Counted from the stretch's first letter, positions 40,542-49,273 are shown. The stretch is DNA of 64,000 bases from Sphingomonas phyllosphaerae 5.2 (GCF_000419605.1 NZ_ATTI01000001.1:3320501-3384500); one strand, 5' to 3'. Notes: a model not told the origin generated them from the letters alone. A program made the numbers and translations.

Positions 40542-41882
40542 TCAATAAGCGTTGAAGGTGAACGGGATTCGCAACGTCGTCCGGACGTCCGCGGCATCGT
40601 CGGTCGCGCCAACCTCGACGTTCCAGTTGATCGTCGTGCTGGGGGACGTACGATAGCTGACGCCGAAGAGCAGCCGACCGATCTGAAGGTCGCGGCTCAC
40701 CGCGGTCATCGCCTCGCCGAGTTCCTGCGTTGTCTGGTTCAGCGACCGCACCCGCGTCTTCGTCCCCAGCGCCCAGGTCTGCGCATAACCGAAGCTGATC
40801 GAGGTGCGCGGGTTCAGCGCGATGGCGATGCCCGCGCTGGCGGATGGCTGGCTGCCCGGTGCGACGCGCTCGATGTACGCTGCGCCGATCTGCCGGTTGA
40901 TGTCGCGCGCGAAATTGTAGGTATAGCCAAGCGTCGCGAACAGCACCGCCGGGTCGGTCGGAAGAATGGCGGTCAGGTTCGGCGTAAGGCCCCAGAAGCC
41001 GGCGCCGGTCGCGCCCTTCAACGCATTGCCCAGCGGGTCGCGGCGGACGCGGAACGGGTCGGTGCCGGTCGGCGCCACCGCCTGCACGCCGGCGATCAGG
41101 TAGGGCGCACCGTTCTTGCCGTCGGTGAACTGGTAACGCAGCCCGAAATCCACGTCGCCGATGTTCGCGCCGCTGACCGGGCGGTCTAGTTGCCCGGCAT
41201 TGGGTTCGGTCGGATTGGCGACCGGCGCCAGCACCGACTTGTCGGAGCGGTACACGAACGGCAGCCGGCCGTTGACCTCCAGCCTGCTGGTCAGCCCCAG
41301 CCGCCCGACCGTGCCGACCGTCAACACGTCCTGCCGGCTTTCGTTGATGTCGAACACGCCGATCAGCACCGCTTCCGGGATCTGCACGCCACGGAACACC
41401 ACCTGGTTGCGGTCGGCGCGCGCATATTCGAAGTTGACCTCGACCGTCGCCCGTCCCGCCTTGGTGATGATCCCGCCCTGTTCGGAGAGCACCGCGACTT
41501 GCACCTGCCGCTGGTCGGACGGCGCCTCGCCGACGGTCTGCACCTGCCCCGCGGCGGAGGCGGATGGCGGCGGCGCCGGCGGCGGGGACGCCGGCAACGG
41601 CACGCCGCCGGGCGGCAGCGCGGTCTGCGCGACCTGGCTCCCCGCAGTGCCGCGTCCCGACAGGCGCGCTTCCAGCCGATCGATCCGCGCACGCTGTTCG
41701 TCCAGCGCGCGCTGCTGGCGGTCAAGCTCCTGCCGCTCGGTGGCCAGCGTTCGGCGCAGGTCCTCCCCGTCGTCCACCGCGGCGGGTATGGCCGCGGTGG
41801 CCGGCGACACCGGCTGCTGTGCCCACGCCGGGGCGGCGATCAGGCCGAGGGAAAGAAATGCACTGGAGGCCGCGGTTCGCAT
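40542..41882 (-). CDS. FapF-like outer-membrane protein: coiled coil plus beta-barrel
   Basis: A 446-residue exported protein. It has a signal peptide (1-21), a charged coiled coil (about 38-76, LRRTLATERQELDRQQ... heptads) and a Pro-rich linker (88-110). The rest is alternating beta-strands typical of an outer-membrane barrel, closing with aromatic FNAY. Pseudomonas FapF, the pore that exports amyloid subunits, has the same order: signal, trimerising coiled coil, linker, barrel. It is the last gene of the five-gene operon, 28 bp after the preceding stop. Assignment rests on architecture and neighbours. A generic phenol-pathway-type transporter barrel is the alternative. Confidence 0.65.
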   Translation of the reverse strand: MRTAASSAFLSLGLIAAPAWAQQPVSPATAAIPAAVDDGEDLRRTLATERQELDRQQRALDEQRARIDRLEARLSGRGTAGSQVAQTALPPGGVPLPASPPPAPPPSASAAGQVQTVGEAPSDQRQVQVAVLSEQGGIITKAGRATVEVNFEYARADRNQVVFRGVQIPEAVLIGVFDINESRQDVLTVGTVGRLGLTSRLEVNGRLPFVYRSDKSVLAPVANPTEPNAGQLDRPVSGANIGDVDFGLRYQFTDGKNGAPYLIAGVQAVAPTGTDPFRVRRDPLGNALKGATGAGFWGLTPNLTAILPTDPAVLFATLGYTYNFARDINRQIGAAYIERVAPGSQPSASAGIAIALNPRTSISFGYAQTWALGTKTRVRSLNQTTQELGEAMTAVSRDLQIGRLLFGVSYRTSPSTTINWNVEVGATDDAADVRTTLRIPFTFNAY

Positions 41883-41910
41883 CGATTCAGTATCCCCTTT
41901 TCCTGTCTGC

Positions 41911-42627
41911 TCAGCGCGGTCCAGCGGCCTCGGTCGCGATCCGGTTGATCATCAGCACGCCGTTCATCAGCCCGGCCGGCAGCCCGACCAGATTGACGTT
42001 GACGGTGCTGACGGTGTCGATGACGCGGTCGTTGGCGGTGTTCGAGATGACCGCCCCCGTCGCCTGACCCACCAGATGGCGGATCTCGGTCGTCGGCGTC
42101 ACCAATTGCACCTGGCTCCCGCGATCGTCGCTGGTCAGCCGGATAGCGCCCGGCCCCGCGGCGACCGCCGGACCGTTCGCGGTGACCCGCACCGGGGTCT
42201 CGCCCGCGGCGTCCAGCCAGCCGGCGGTCGGTCCCGACACGATGTTCACCGCCGCGGGTGCGCCGGCGGCGGGCGCGGTCACGACGGTGCCGGTGGGCGT
42301 GCGCGAGACCGAGACCGTCGGCCAGTTCGGATCGCCGGTGGCGACCGTGACGGTGCCCGGCGCTTCGCTGGGGCTGGTCGTGCCGTCGGTGAACACACGC
42401 AGCCCGGCGGCCTCGCTGGAAAAGATCGTGTGCAGTGCCAGCACACCGTCGATGCGGGTCTGGATATCGATGCCGATCGCGACGTTCAGCCCGTTGGGCA
42501 ACATCAATCCGCCGCGCATCGTCGCCAGTTCGCGATCCGGCACGCGCACCGGCGCGCCGGGAGGATCATCGCTCGTCGGCGGCGCCGCGGCGGCCAGCGC
42601 GACCGCGATCAGGGACGCGATCGACAT
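41911..42627 (-). CDS. Secreted protein of unknown function in the Fap-like operon
   Basis: A 238-residue protein with a short signal peptide (about 1-15). A conserved-looking segment RELATMRGGLMLPNGLNVAIG (residues about 33-52) is followed by a beta-rich, Thr/Val/Pro-rich body. There is no cysteine. The RGG-x-GL-x-IG pattern suggests a small dedicated domain; the rest is low in charge. It starts two bases before the C39 peptidase stop, so it is certainly part of the same operon. A chaperone, minor fibre subunit or FapE-like accessory role is possible, but I cannot name it. Confidence 0.6.
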   Translation of the reverse strand: MSIASLIAVALAAAAPPTSDDPPGAPVRVPDRELATMRGGLMLPNGLNVAIGIDIQTRIDGVLALHTIFSSEAAGLRVFTDGTTSPSEAPGTVTVATGDPNWPTVSVSRTPTGTVVTAPAAGAPAAVNIVSGPTAGWLDAAGETPVRVTANGPAVAAGPGAIRLTSDDRGSQVQLVTPTTEIRHLVGQATGAVISNTANDRVIDTVSTVNVNLVGLPAGLMNGVLMINRIATEAAGPR

Positions 42628-42628
42628 C

Positions 42629-43339
42629 TCAGAACTCTCCCAGGCGTGGGCGGGTCAGCGCCAGTTGCGCGCTCTCCAGCGGGTCGGCGCTCAGGAACGG
42701 GCGACCGCGCGGCGCGCGCTCCAGGTCGGCGGCCATGTTGAAATGCGACTGCCCCACCGCGTCGCGCCCGCTGACGACGAAGAAGACGCCGTTCCATTGC
42801 TTCGCGAAACGCCCGATCGTCTCGCGGCGCAGCCCCAGCGACGGGTCGCCGAGCAGCAGCGTCTGGTCGTCGATCCCCTTGACGACGACGAAGTGCCGAT
42901 AGCCGTCGAAATCGATCAGCGCGATGCCGGGCACCCGCGCCCTGGCGATCTGCTCGATGCTCACCTTGAAGCCGTCCGCCGCGATGCCACGCGCTGCCAG
43001 GTAGCGCTTCATGTCGAGGAGCGAGAAGCCCAGCCGGCGGATCTGCGCCTGGTCGCCGTCGTGGAACATGCCGAGGAAGACGCTCTGTTCGTTCTGCGGA
43101 TCGGCATAGTGGAAGCGCAGCAGCGTCGCGAGCGCCGCCGATCCGCAGCTGAAATCATATTGCTGTCGCACCACCGTCTCGAACCGCCGCCCGATCAGGC
43201 TGGTCACCGGCATGGCGAAGTTGAGCGTCGGCGAGAAATTCACGATGTTGCCGCCCTCGGGCAGCGGCATCGCGGTGCAGCCGGCGGTCGCCAGCAGCGC
43301 CGCCGCCGCCCAGGAGTGCGATCGGAGCGAGCAGCGCAT
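42629..43339 (-). CDS. C39-type cysteine peptidase lipoprotein, FapD-like
   Basis: A 236-residue protein with a lipoprotein signal (LLATAGC, Cys21). The peptidase C39 catalytic set is Gln59 and Cys65 in QQYDFSCGSAALATLL, His149 in YRHFVVVKG and Asp165 in LGDPSLG. Stand-alone C39 proteases of this kind (FapD) accompany functional-amyloid operons in Pseudomonas and are needed there for fibre assembly. It would sit in the periplasm, anchored to a membrane. It follows the small subunit gene after two bases. C39 domains of bacteriocin exporters are fused to ABC transporters; there is none here. Confidence 0.8.
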   Translation of the reverse strand: MRCSLRSHSWAAAALLATAGCTAMPLPEGGNIVNFSPTLNFAMPVTSLIGRRFETVVRQQYDFSCGSAALATLLRFHYADPQNEQSVFLGMFHDGDQAQIRRLGFSLLDMKRYLAARGIAADGFKVSIEQIARARVPGIALIDFDGYRHFVVVKGIDDQTLLLGDPSLGLRRETIGRFAKQWNGVFFVVSGRDAVGQSHFNMAADLERAPRGRPFLSADPLESAQLALTRPRLGEF

Positions 43340-43341
43340 CG

Positions 43342-43716
43342 TTACTGGTTGATCGCCACGTTCACGTTCAGCGACGAATTGATGGAAACGTTGTTTCCGG
43401 TGTTCGCACTGAGCAACGACAGGCCATTGAGGTTCTGGAAGGAATTGGGGTCGAAGCTGATCGTGCCGGTCTCCGAATGGCCGTTCACGCTATTGCCGCT
43501 GACGGTGCTGGTGTTCTGCGCACGGATCACCTGCGACAGGTCCGACTGCCCGGTGACCGTCCCGAGCACCGCATTGTCGACGGGCACCGCGCCACCGAAC
43601 GGAGCCGCCTGTGCCGCGCCCGCCTGCACCGAGAGCGTCGCTGGCGCCGCTTGCGCGATCGCGGTCGCAGGAAAGGCGGTGAGAAGCGACGCCGCGACGA
43701 TGAAAAGGATACGCAT
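43342..43716 (-). CDS. Small secreted protein, candidate minor amyloid subunit
   Basis: A 124-residue protein with a clean signal peptide (1-22, TAIAQA). The mature part has no cysteine or lysine and is rich in Asn, Ser, Thr, Val and Gly. Its last 40 residues share the spaced signature FQNL-x-GL, NTG, NS, NV with the C-terminus of the large repeat protein encoded just upstream. By position and composition it resembles a FapB/FapA-type minor subunit or nucleator. It precedes the C39 peptidase by two bases. Confidence 0.65.
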   Translation of the reverse strand: MRILFIVAASLLTAFPATAIAQAAPATLSVQAGAAQAAPFGGAVPVDNAVLGTVTGQSDLSQVIRAQNTSTVSGNSVNGHSETGTISFDPNSFQNLNGLSLLSANTGNNVSINSSLNVNVAINQ

Positions 43717-43788
43717 GTCCCGATCTCCCGATCGATCGAGGAAAAAGGAGGAGGGGCGGCATCGCCACCCCTCCCCGTCCCTCGCGTG

Positions 43789-45453
43789 TTACTGACCACC
43801 GCCGAGGTTGATCGCCCCGGCCGCGACGCTGACGTTCACCGCGGAATTCTGCGATGCACCGGCGCCGGTGTTCATGTTCAGCGACTGCAACCCGGCGAGG
43901 TTCTGGAACGCGCCGTCGCCCGTGGTCAGGCTGTTGTTGACCGAGGCGCTCGCACCGCCCGGGGTCTGGCTATAGTCCACCCGTACGCCGGTGACGTAGC
44001 TGGCGAGCGTCGCCGAGGAGACGACCGCACTGGCGCCGAAGACGTTCGACGTCGATGCCGCACCCGTGCCCGCCGTGGCCCAGCCATTGCTGCGCGACGA
44101 ACTGTCGGCATAGCTGGCGTCGCCGTTGGTGGCGACGGAGCCGCTGCCCTCGTTGCTGGCGGTGTTGCGACGATCCGAATTGTCATTGGTCGACATGTCG
44201 CGGCTGTCCGTCGCGTCGCCGTTGTTCGCCGCGACCTGCGCGCCGCTCGCGGAGCTGGTCTGCGAGCGGTTCGAGCGGTCGGAATTGTCATTGCTCGACA
44301 TGTCGCGGCTGTCCGTCGCGTCGCCATTGTTCGCCGCGACCTGCGCGCCGCTGGCCGAGCTGGTGCGCGAACGGTTGGAGTTGTCCGAATTGTCGGTGCT
44401 CGACATATCGCGGCTGTCGGTGGCGGAACCGCTGCCGTTGTTCGCCACCTGCGCGCCCGAAGCGGTGCTGGTCGACGTGTTCGTCGTGCTCGACTGGTTG
44501 CGATTGTCGCTGGCCGTGCTGCCGCCACTCGCCGCCACCTGCGCGCCGCTGGCCGAATTGTCGGTGCTGGTGTTGGTCGTCCGCGAATTGTCCGATTGGT
44601 CGCGGCTGTCGGTCGCCGATCCGCTGCCGTTCGAGGCGACCTGCGCACCCGAAGCGGACGAGGTGCTTGTGGTGTTGGTGGTCGAGCGATCCGAATTGTC
44701 GGTGTTCATCGTCGAACGATCGGCGTTGTCGTTATAGGTGTACGAACGGTCGGCATTGTCGGTGTTGGTCACCGACTGGTCGCGGTTGTCGGTGGCGCTG
44801 CTGCCGTTGTTGGCCGCCACTTGCGCGCCGCTCGCCGACGAGTTCGTCGTGTTCGTGGTGGTGGAGCGATTCGAATTGTCGGTCGTCGAACGATCGGCGC
44901 TGTCGTTGTAGGTGTACGAACGGTCGGCATTGTCGGTGTTGGTCACCGACTGGTTGCGGCTGTCGGTGGCGTTGCTGCCATTGTTGGCGGCGACCTGCGC
45001 GCCCGATGCGCTGCTGCTGTCGGTGCGGGTCTGCGAGTTATTGGAATTGTCCGTGGTCGAACGATCCGACGCGTCTGTCCACGTCGACGAAGCGGTGTTG
45101 TTGCTGTCGTTCACGGAGTTGTTCGTACGCGAATTGTTCGAATTGTCGGTCGTCGACCGGTTCGACGCGTCGGTCTGCGTGTTGGTGCTGGTCGCAGTGT
45201 TGTTGCTGTCGTTCACCGAGCTGTTCGTGCGATATTGCGCATTGTTGGAATTGTCGGTGTTGACGGCGGTGTTGGTGGAGCTGTTGCTCGAATCGGTGTT
45301 GTAGGCACCGCTCGCCACGTCGTTGCCCGCGGCGTTGCCGGTGTTGGTGTTGGTCGTCGTGTAGCTCGAGCCCGGCTCCGTGGTCTGTGCGCTCACGGGC
45401 GCGGTCCAGGCCAGGGCGGGTATCGAAGCGGCGATCAGAAGACGCGATTTCAT
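43789..45453 (-). CDS. Large Asn/Ser/Thr/Asp-rich repeat protein, candidate major amyloid subunit
   Basis: A 554-residue exported protein with a signal peptide to about residue 22. The mature chain has no Cys, Lys or His, only two Glu, and is dominated by N, S, T and D. Seven imperfect repeats of SASGAQVA followed by an NG/ATDSRD-type turn begin near residues 149, 207, 267, 300, 330, 367 and 402. They are spaced by NTDN and DRST blocks. A different C-terminal domain (about 465-554) ends with the FQNL ... NTG ... NS ... NV signature. This is the layout expected of a FapC-like fibre protein. ATG 45453 has AAGGG nine bases before it; ATG 45462 is the alternative. Confidence 0.7.
   Translation of the reverse strand: MKSRLLIAASIPALAWTAPVSAQTTEPGSSYTTTNTNTGNAAGNDVASGAYNTDSSNSSTNTAVNTDNSNNAQYRTNSSVNDSNNTATSTNTQTDASNRSTTDNSNNSRTNNSVNDSNNTASSTWTDASDRSTTDNSNNSQTRTDSSSASGAQVAANNGSNATDSRNQSVTNTDNADRSYTYNDSADRSTTDNSNRSTTTNTTNSSASGAQVAANNGSSATDNRDQSVTNTDNADRSYTYNDNADRSTMNTDNSDRSTTNTTSTSSASGAQVASNGSGSATDSRDQSDNSRTTNTSTDNSASGAQVAASGGSTASDNRNQSSTTNTSTSTASGAQVANNGSGSATDSRDMSSTDNSDNSNRSRTSSASGAQVAANNGDATDSRDMSSNDNSDRSNRSQTSSASGAQVAANNGDATDSRDMSTNDNSDRRNTASNEGSGSVATNGDASYADSSSRSNGWATAGTGAASTSNVFGASAVVSSATLASYVTGVRVDYSQTPGGASASVNNSLTTGDGAFQNLAGLQSLNMNTGAGASQNSAVNVSVAAGAINLGGGQ
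44176..45009 (-). repeat. Seven imperfect coding repeats in the fibre-like protein
   Basis: Each unit of roughly 30-60 residues holds ASGAQVA followed by Asn/Gly and then ATDSRD or ASDNRN, with the DNA repeated at lower fidelity. The last two units are nearly identical at both levels, pointing to recent duplication. The repeats are in frame and protein-level, not CRISPR or satellite DNA. Confidence 0.85.
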
Positions 45454-45602
45454 GTCTGGCATCCCTTGTTGGCCGGTTCAGCCGGCGATTTTTCGAGCCC
45501 GGCGTTCCTGCGGACCGGACCGAATCGGAGATACCGTTAATCTTTCGTTAACTATTCCTCCCCTTCGCGGGCGACCGTTCATCCCGTTCGACAACGCCTT
45601 CC

Positions 45603-45620
45603 ACCCCCAAACGAGGGGGT
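45603..45620. promoter_or_regulatory. Inverted repeat in the divergent Fap-like/LuxR intergenic region
   Basis: ACCCCC-AAACGA-GGGGGT is a perfect 6-bp palindrome followed by AAAAA. It lies in the 295-bp AT-richer space between the fibre gene (start 45453) and the LuxR gene (start about 45749). As no T run follows on either strand, an operator is more likely than a terminator. Promoter elements for both directions should be here; none was placed with confidence. Confidence 0.4.
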
Positions 45621-45748
45621 AAAAATCACTGCTATTCCGCTTGTTTCAAAATGGGATACACTGGATCGAATAGGTAAACGGCAAGTTGGCGTACAAAGAG
45701 GGGACCCGACACAGGGAATCGGGCCTCATCGTTGGGAGAGGTAGTGCA

Positions 45749-46942
45749 TTGCTGGCAGAGAAAGATCTGCCCATGCTCTTTCGCGGAGCCGTTGCGCGCG
45801 GCGATATGTTGCCGGCGCGCGATGGAGAGAGCGTGCGGTATTCACCATTGGAGCCACAACCGTCGGCACGACGGATTGCACGGGTCACTCTCAACGACGA
45901 CGGGAAGACGGTGTCTCCGCTCCCCGACGACGTCGCGCTGGTCGCCGGGCACTTCGCTCGCACCTTGGGCGCGGACGGCTGGGCACTGACCGGCACGCAC
46001 GAACACGGCGCAACGCGGTGCTTCGCCGCCGATGGTCTCGACGACGCGATGTGCGCGGCGCTGCTGCAGGTCGCCGACCGGATCGAGCCCGGCTTCGGGC
46101 ATCACGAGCCGGCGCCGTTGTGGTGCGATCGATTGCACGCTTCGCAGGCAGCGGCACTGGTGATCCCGGTACAGCGGATGCCCGGCCACCCCTGCACCTT
46201 CGTCAACCTCGTCCTTCACAAGCCGGATGAGGAGGCGCGCCGCGGCATCGAAAGCGCGTGCCTGCGCGAATGGCCCAGTGTCGCGGCATATTTCCGGCTC
46301 TGGCAGTCCGCGCGGGTTGCGCAGCGGCGGATCGACGGTGTCGAGGCGGGGCTGAACCTCGTCGCGATCGGCATCGTGCTGCTGTCCGGTGACGGTCACA
46401 TCGTCTTCGCCAACGATACGGCGCGTCTGCTGATGGATCGGCACGACGGCATTCGCGAACATCGCGGACAGGTGCAGGCGACCGATCGCGCCGACGCCGC
46501 GGCCCTGTCGACCGCCATCGGCTACGTCCTGTCGCAGAGCGCGGCGGAAAAGACCGATCGGATGCCGCTGCTGACCCTGCGTCGCGAACAGGGCCCGCCA
46601 CTCGTAACGTCGTTCGTGTGCGCGCCGCGCTCCGAGATGGCGGACGAGGACGGCGCACTGCTCTTCTTCGTCGATCCGGGGCTCGACATCCACCAGCTCG
46701 CCGAGCCGGTGTGCAAGTTGTTCCGGCTGTCACGGGTCGAAACCGAACTCGCATGCCTGCTGGCGTCCGGGCAGACGCTCGCTGCGGCCGCGGAATCCCT
46801 GCACGTCAAGTTGGGGACGGCGCGCGGCTATCTGAAGCAAGTGTTCGTGAAGACCGGCAGCAATCGCCAGGTCGATCTGGTCCGCCTGATCTTCAGCAAT
46901 CTTGTCCGCACATCTGTGCACGATAATTTGCGGCATCGCTGA
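45749..46942 (+). CDS. LuxR-family transcriptional regulator
   Basis: A 397-residue regulator with a PAS/GAF-like N-terminal region and a C-terminal LuxR-type helix-turn-helix (about 325-385: FRLSRVETELACLLASGQTLAAAAESLHV then GTARGYLKQVFVKTG). Its gene is divergent from the fibre operon and shares the intergenic region, so it is the natural candidate regulator. TTG 45749 is chosen because GGGAGAGG lies about nine bases before it. ATG 45773 and TTG 45686 are alternatives. The signal it senses is unknown. Confidence 0.8.
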   Translation: MLAEKDLPMLFRGAVARGDMLPARDGESVRYSPLEPQPSARRIARVTLNDDGKTVSPLPDDVALVAGHFARTLGADGWALTGTHEHGATRCFAADGLDDAMCAALLQVADRIEPGFGHHEPAPLWCDRLHASQAAALVIPVQRMPGHPCTFVNLVLHKPDEEARRGIESACLREWPSVAAYFRLWQSARVAQRRIDGVEAGLNLVAIGIVLLSGDGHIVFANDTARLLMDRHDGIREHRGQVQATDRADAAALSTAIGYVLSQSAAEKTDRMPLLTLRREQGPPLVTSFVCAPRSEMADEDGALLFFVDPGLDIHQLAEPVCKLFRLSRVETELACLLASGQTLAAAAESLHVKLGTARGYLKQVFVKTGSNRQVDLVRLIFSNLVRTSVHDNLRHR

Positions 46943-46953
46943 CCTGGATCAAC

Positions 46954-47808
46954 ATGCCAGCGCATCTGCTTCGCAATCACCAACGTAACTCCGGCACAAA
47001 ACAGCCTGGAGCAGGTTTATTGGAGAGACTGTCGATCACCCCGCGGCCGGAGCGGCATCCGCTCGCGTCGGGCGATGTCGTCGCCGAGCATTTCGGCGGC
47101 GTTCCGTTGCGCGCGGACGGTCGGACGATATTGCTGCCCGGCGGGCCACGCATCTACGTCCTGCACGGTGATGCCCCAGGCAGCCGGCTGGTGATCCGGC
47201 GCCGGATCTTCGCACCGCTGCCCGCCATCGGCTTCATCGGCCCCACCACCAGCGTCGCGCGTCTCGATCACGGCGGCGTGCTCCTGTCCGGCGTCCGGCT
47301 CCGCTCGACGGCGTGGGGGATGTTGTTCGATGGCGACGTGTCGCGCTACACCGACCGGGTCGTGCCGCTCGCGGCGATCGACCGCTCGTCGCCTACGGCT
47401 GTTCGCGGCCCACGGGGCGACGAAGCTGCCACCTTCGCTCCGTGGCTGGACGCGCGACTCGAAGCGGGTAACGGTCGCGACCTTCAGGCGCAGCGCATCA
47501 TCGAGCTGATCGACGCCAGCCCACGTTCCACGGTGGCGGAGATCGCGGCGTCGCTGCGCCTCACGCCGCAGCGGATGTCCGCCACCTGCCTGGAGAACTT
47601 CGGCCTGCCGCCCAAGCGTCTGCTGATGCTGCGGCGCTTCGTGCGCGTGCTTCGACGTTTGCTGGCGGATCCGACCGCCACCGGGCGCGCCTTGTGGGAG
47701 GCGGGTTATGTCGACCACTCGCACTTCGCGCGGGATTGTCGCCAGTTTCTGGGATCCAGCCTCCAGGCGTTCCGCGAGCTGATCGAGCACCGCGACGATC
47801 CGGCGTGA
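46954..47808 (+). CDS. AraC-family transcriptional regulator
   Basis: A 284-residue protein with a mostly beta N-terminal half (about 40-170). The C-terminal two-part AraC DNA-binding domain runs from about 178 to 278: [21 protein letters not shown] and [30 protein letters not shown]. It begins 11 bp after the LuxR gene, so the two are probably one transcript. TTG 47020, with GGAG eight bases before it, is a possible later start. Target genes are not shown; the adjacent Fap-like operon is the likeliest. Confidence 0.82.
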   Translation: MPAHLLRNHQRNSGTKQPGAGLLERLSITPRPERHPLASGDVVAEHFGGVPLRADGRTILLPGGPRIYVLHGDAPGSRLVIRRRIFAPLPAIGFIGPTTSVARLDHGGVLLSGVRLRSTAWGMLFDGDVSRYTDRVVPLAAIDRSSPTAVRGPRGDEAATFAPWLDARLEAGNGRDLQAQRIIELIDASPRSTVAEIAASLRLTPQRMSATCLENFGLPPKRLLMLRRFVRVLRRLLADPTATGRALWEAGYVDHSHFARDCRQFLGSSLQAFRELIEHRDDPA

Positions 47809-47824
47809 TCGCGCACGCCGCCGA

Positions 47825-49060
47825 TCATCCCTCGGCGGCGATCTCCTTCAGCGGCCGCGACGCATCCTCCAGCGCCGCGACGGACAGCCGCGCGCCGCCC
47901 GCCACCAATGCACGGCCCTGCACATAGTCCTTCGTCGCGTTGACCGCGTCGATCGCCACCACCCGGCCGCCCCTGAGATAGACGACCGAGAAGCGACGCT
48001 CGGCGGGTATGCCGCGCACTACTGCGTGCTCGAACCCGGCCGACAGCCCGACGGTCTGCAACTTCAGGTCGTACTGGTTGGACCAGAACCACGGCACCGC
48101 GTCGTAATCCGCGCCGCGTCCGACGATGTCGCGCGCGGCGGTCGTCGCCTGGTCGTTGGCGTTCTGCACCGATTCCAGCCGGATCGTGGCGCCATCGGCG
48201 TAGCGGTTGGCATGCGCGGCACAGTCGCCGATCGCATGGACGTGCGGCAGGCTGGTGCGACAGCGCGCGTCGACGCGGACGCCGTTCCCGACTGCCGCCC
48301 CCGCCGCCTCCAGCGGCGCCACCGCCGGCACGATCCCGATCCCGACGATCACGACGTCGGCAGGCAACAACGTCCCGTTCGCCAACCGCACCCCGCCGAC
48401 GCGCTCGTCGCCCTCGATGCAGGCGACCGTCGCACCCAGCATGATCCGTACGCCGCGCGCGCGATGCTCCGCCTCGTAGAAGCGCGACAGCGGTTCGCCC
48501 GCCACGCGCGCCAGCACGCGGTCGAGCGCCTCGACCAGCGTCACCGCCTTGCCGAACTTGGTCAGCGCCGCCGCTGCCTCCAGCCCGATATAGCCACCGC
48601 CGACCACCACGACGCGCTGCGCCTGCGCCAGTTCGTCGAGCAGCCGGTCGACGTCGGCGCGCGTCCGCACCGCATGTACGCCGTGCAGGTGGTGGCCGTC
48701 GCAGGTCAGCCGCCGCGGCGCACCGCCGGTCGCCCAGATCAGCTCGCCATAGCCGACCGTGCGGCCCGCATCGGTGCGCACCGCTTGCGCCGCTGCGTCC
48801 ACTGCCACCACGCCCTCGCCCAGGTGCAGGTCGATGCCGCGCTCGGCCCAGAACGACGCCGGCCGGATCAGGAGGCGCTCGAACGACTTTTCACCGGCCA
48901 GATATTCCTTCGACAACGGCGGGCGCTCGTACGGCAGCTCCGGCTCGGCCGAGACGATCGCGATCGTTCCCGCGAACTTCTCCTGCCGCAGCGCGATCGC
49001 CGCCGCCGCGCCGGCATGCCCTCCTCCGACGATGAGGACGTCATAGCGTTCTGCCGTCAC
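47825..49060 (-). CDS. FAD-dependent NAD(P)H:ferredoxin-type reductase
   Basis: A 411-residue pyridine nucleotide-disulfide-type flavoprotein of the ferredoxin/rubredoxin reductase group. The FAD loop GGGHAG is at 12-17. The [14 protein letters not shown] segment, the second Rossmann loop [13 protein letters not shown] (about 152-164) and HAIGDCAAH are present, with a reductase C-terminal domain around [10 protein letters not shown]. It would reduce a ferredoxin partner of an oxygenase or P450; no such partner is adjacent. It starts at GTG 49060 and is convergent with the AraC gene. Confidence 0.88.
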   Translation of the reverse strand: MTAERYDVLIVGGGHAGAAAAIALRQEKFAGTIAIVSAEPELPYERPPLSKEYLAGEKSFERLLIRPASFWAERGIDLHLGEGVVAVDAAAQAVRTDAGRTVGYGELIWATGGAPRRLTCDGHHLHGVHAVRTRADVDRLLDELAQAQRVVVVGGGYIGLEAAAALTKFGKAVTLVEALDRVLARVAGEPLSRFYEAEHRARGVRIMLGATVACIEGDERVGGVRLANGTLLPADVVIVGIGIVPAVAPLEAAGAAVGNGVRVDARCRTSLPHVHAIGDCAAHANRYADGATIRLESVQNANDQATTAARDIVGRGADYDAVPWFWSNQYDLKLQTVGLSAGFEHAVVRGIPAERRFSVVYLRGGRVVAIDAVNATKDYVQGRALVAGGARLSVAALEDASRPLKEIAAEG

Positions 49061-49273
49061 GGGTTACGCACCACCTTCATTCTATCGTCTGGTCGATGCC
49101 GGCGGATGCGAATGTCGCGGCCGGCCGGGCGACGCTACCGCCGCGCCGGCGCGCGATCAATTCGCGAATGGCGTGCGTGCGCCACGGTGGTCCAGCACCA
49201 GCGCCCTTGCGCGGCGAGGGGGGCCGTCACCAGATATTCCGATATTTCCGCGCCGAAGCGAAGGACCACGACC

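Noticed and set aside
44055..45304. Possible CRISPR-like or Cys-rich repeat coding frame (402 codons, plus strand)
   Set aside because: The periodic pattern is the reverse reading of the ASGAQVA protein repeats. Units are unequal and there are no unique spacers; the Cys-rich plus-strand product is a shadow.
45686..45748. Longer N-terminus of the LuxR regulator from TTG 45686
   Set aside because: No ribosome-binding site before it, while GGGAGAGG stands before TTG 45749; kept only as an alternative.
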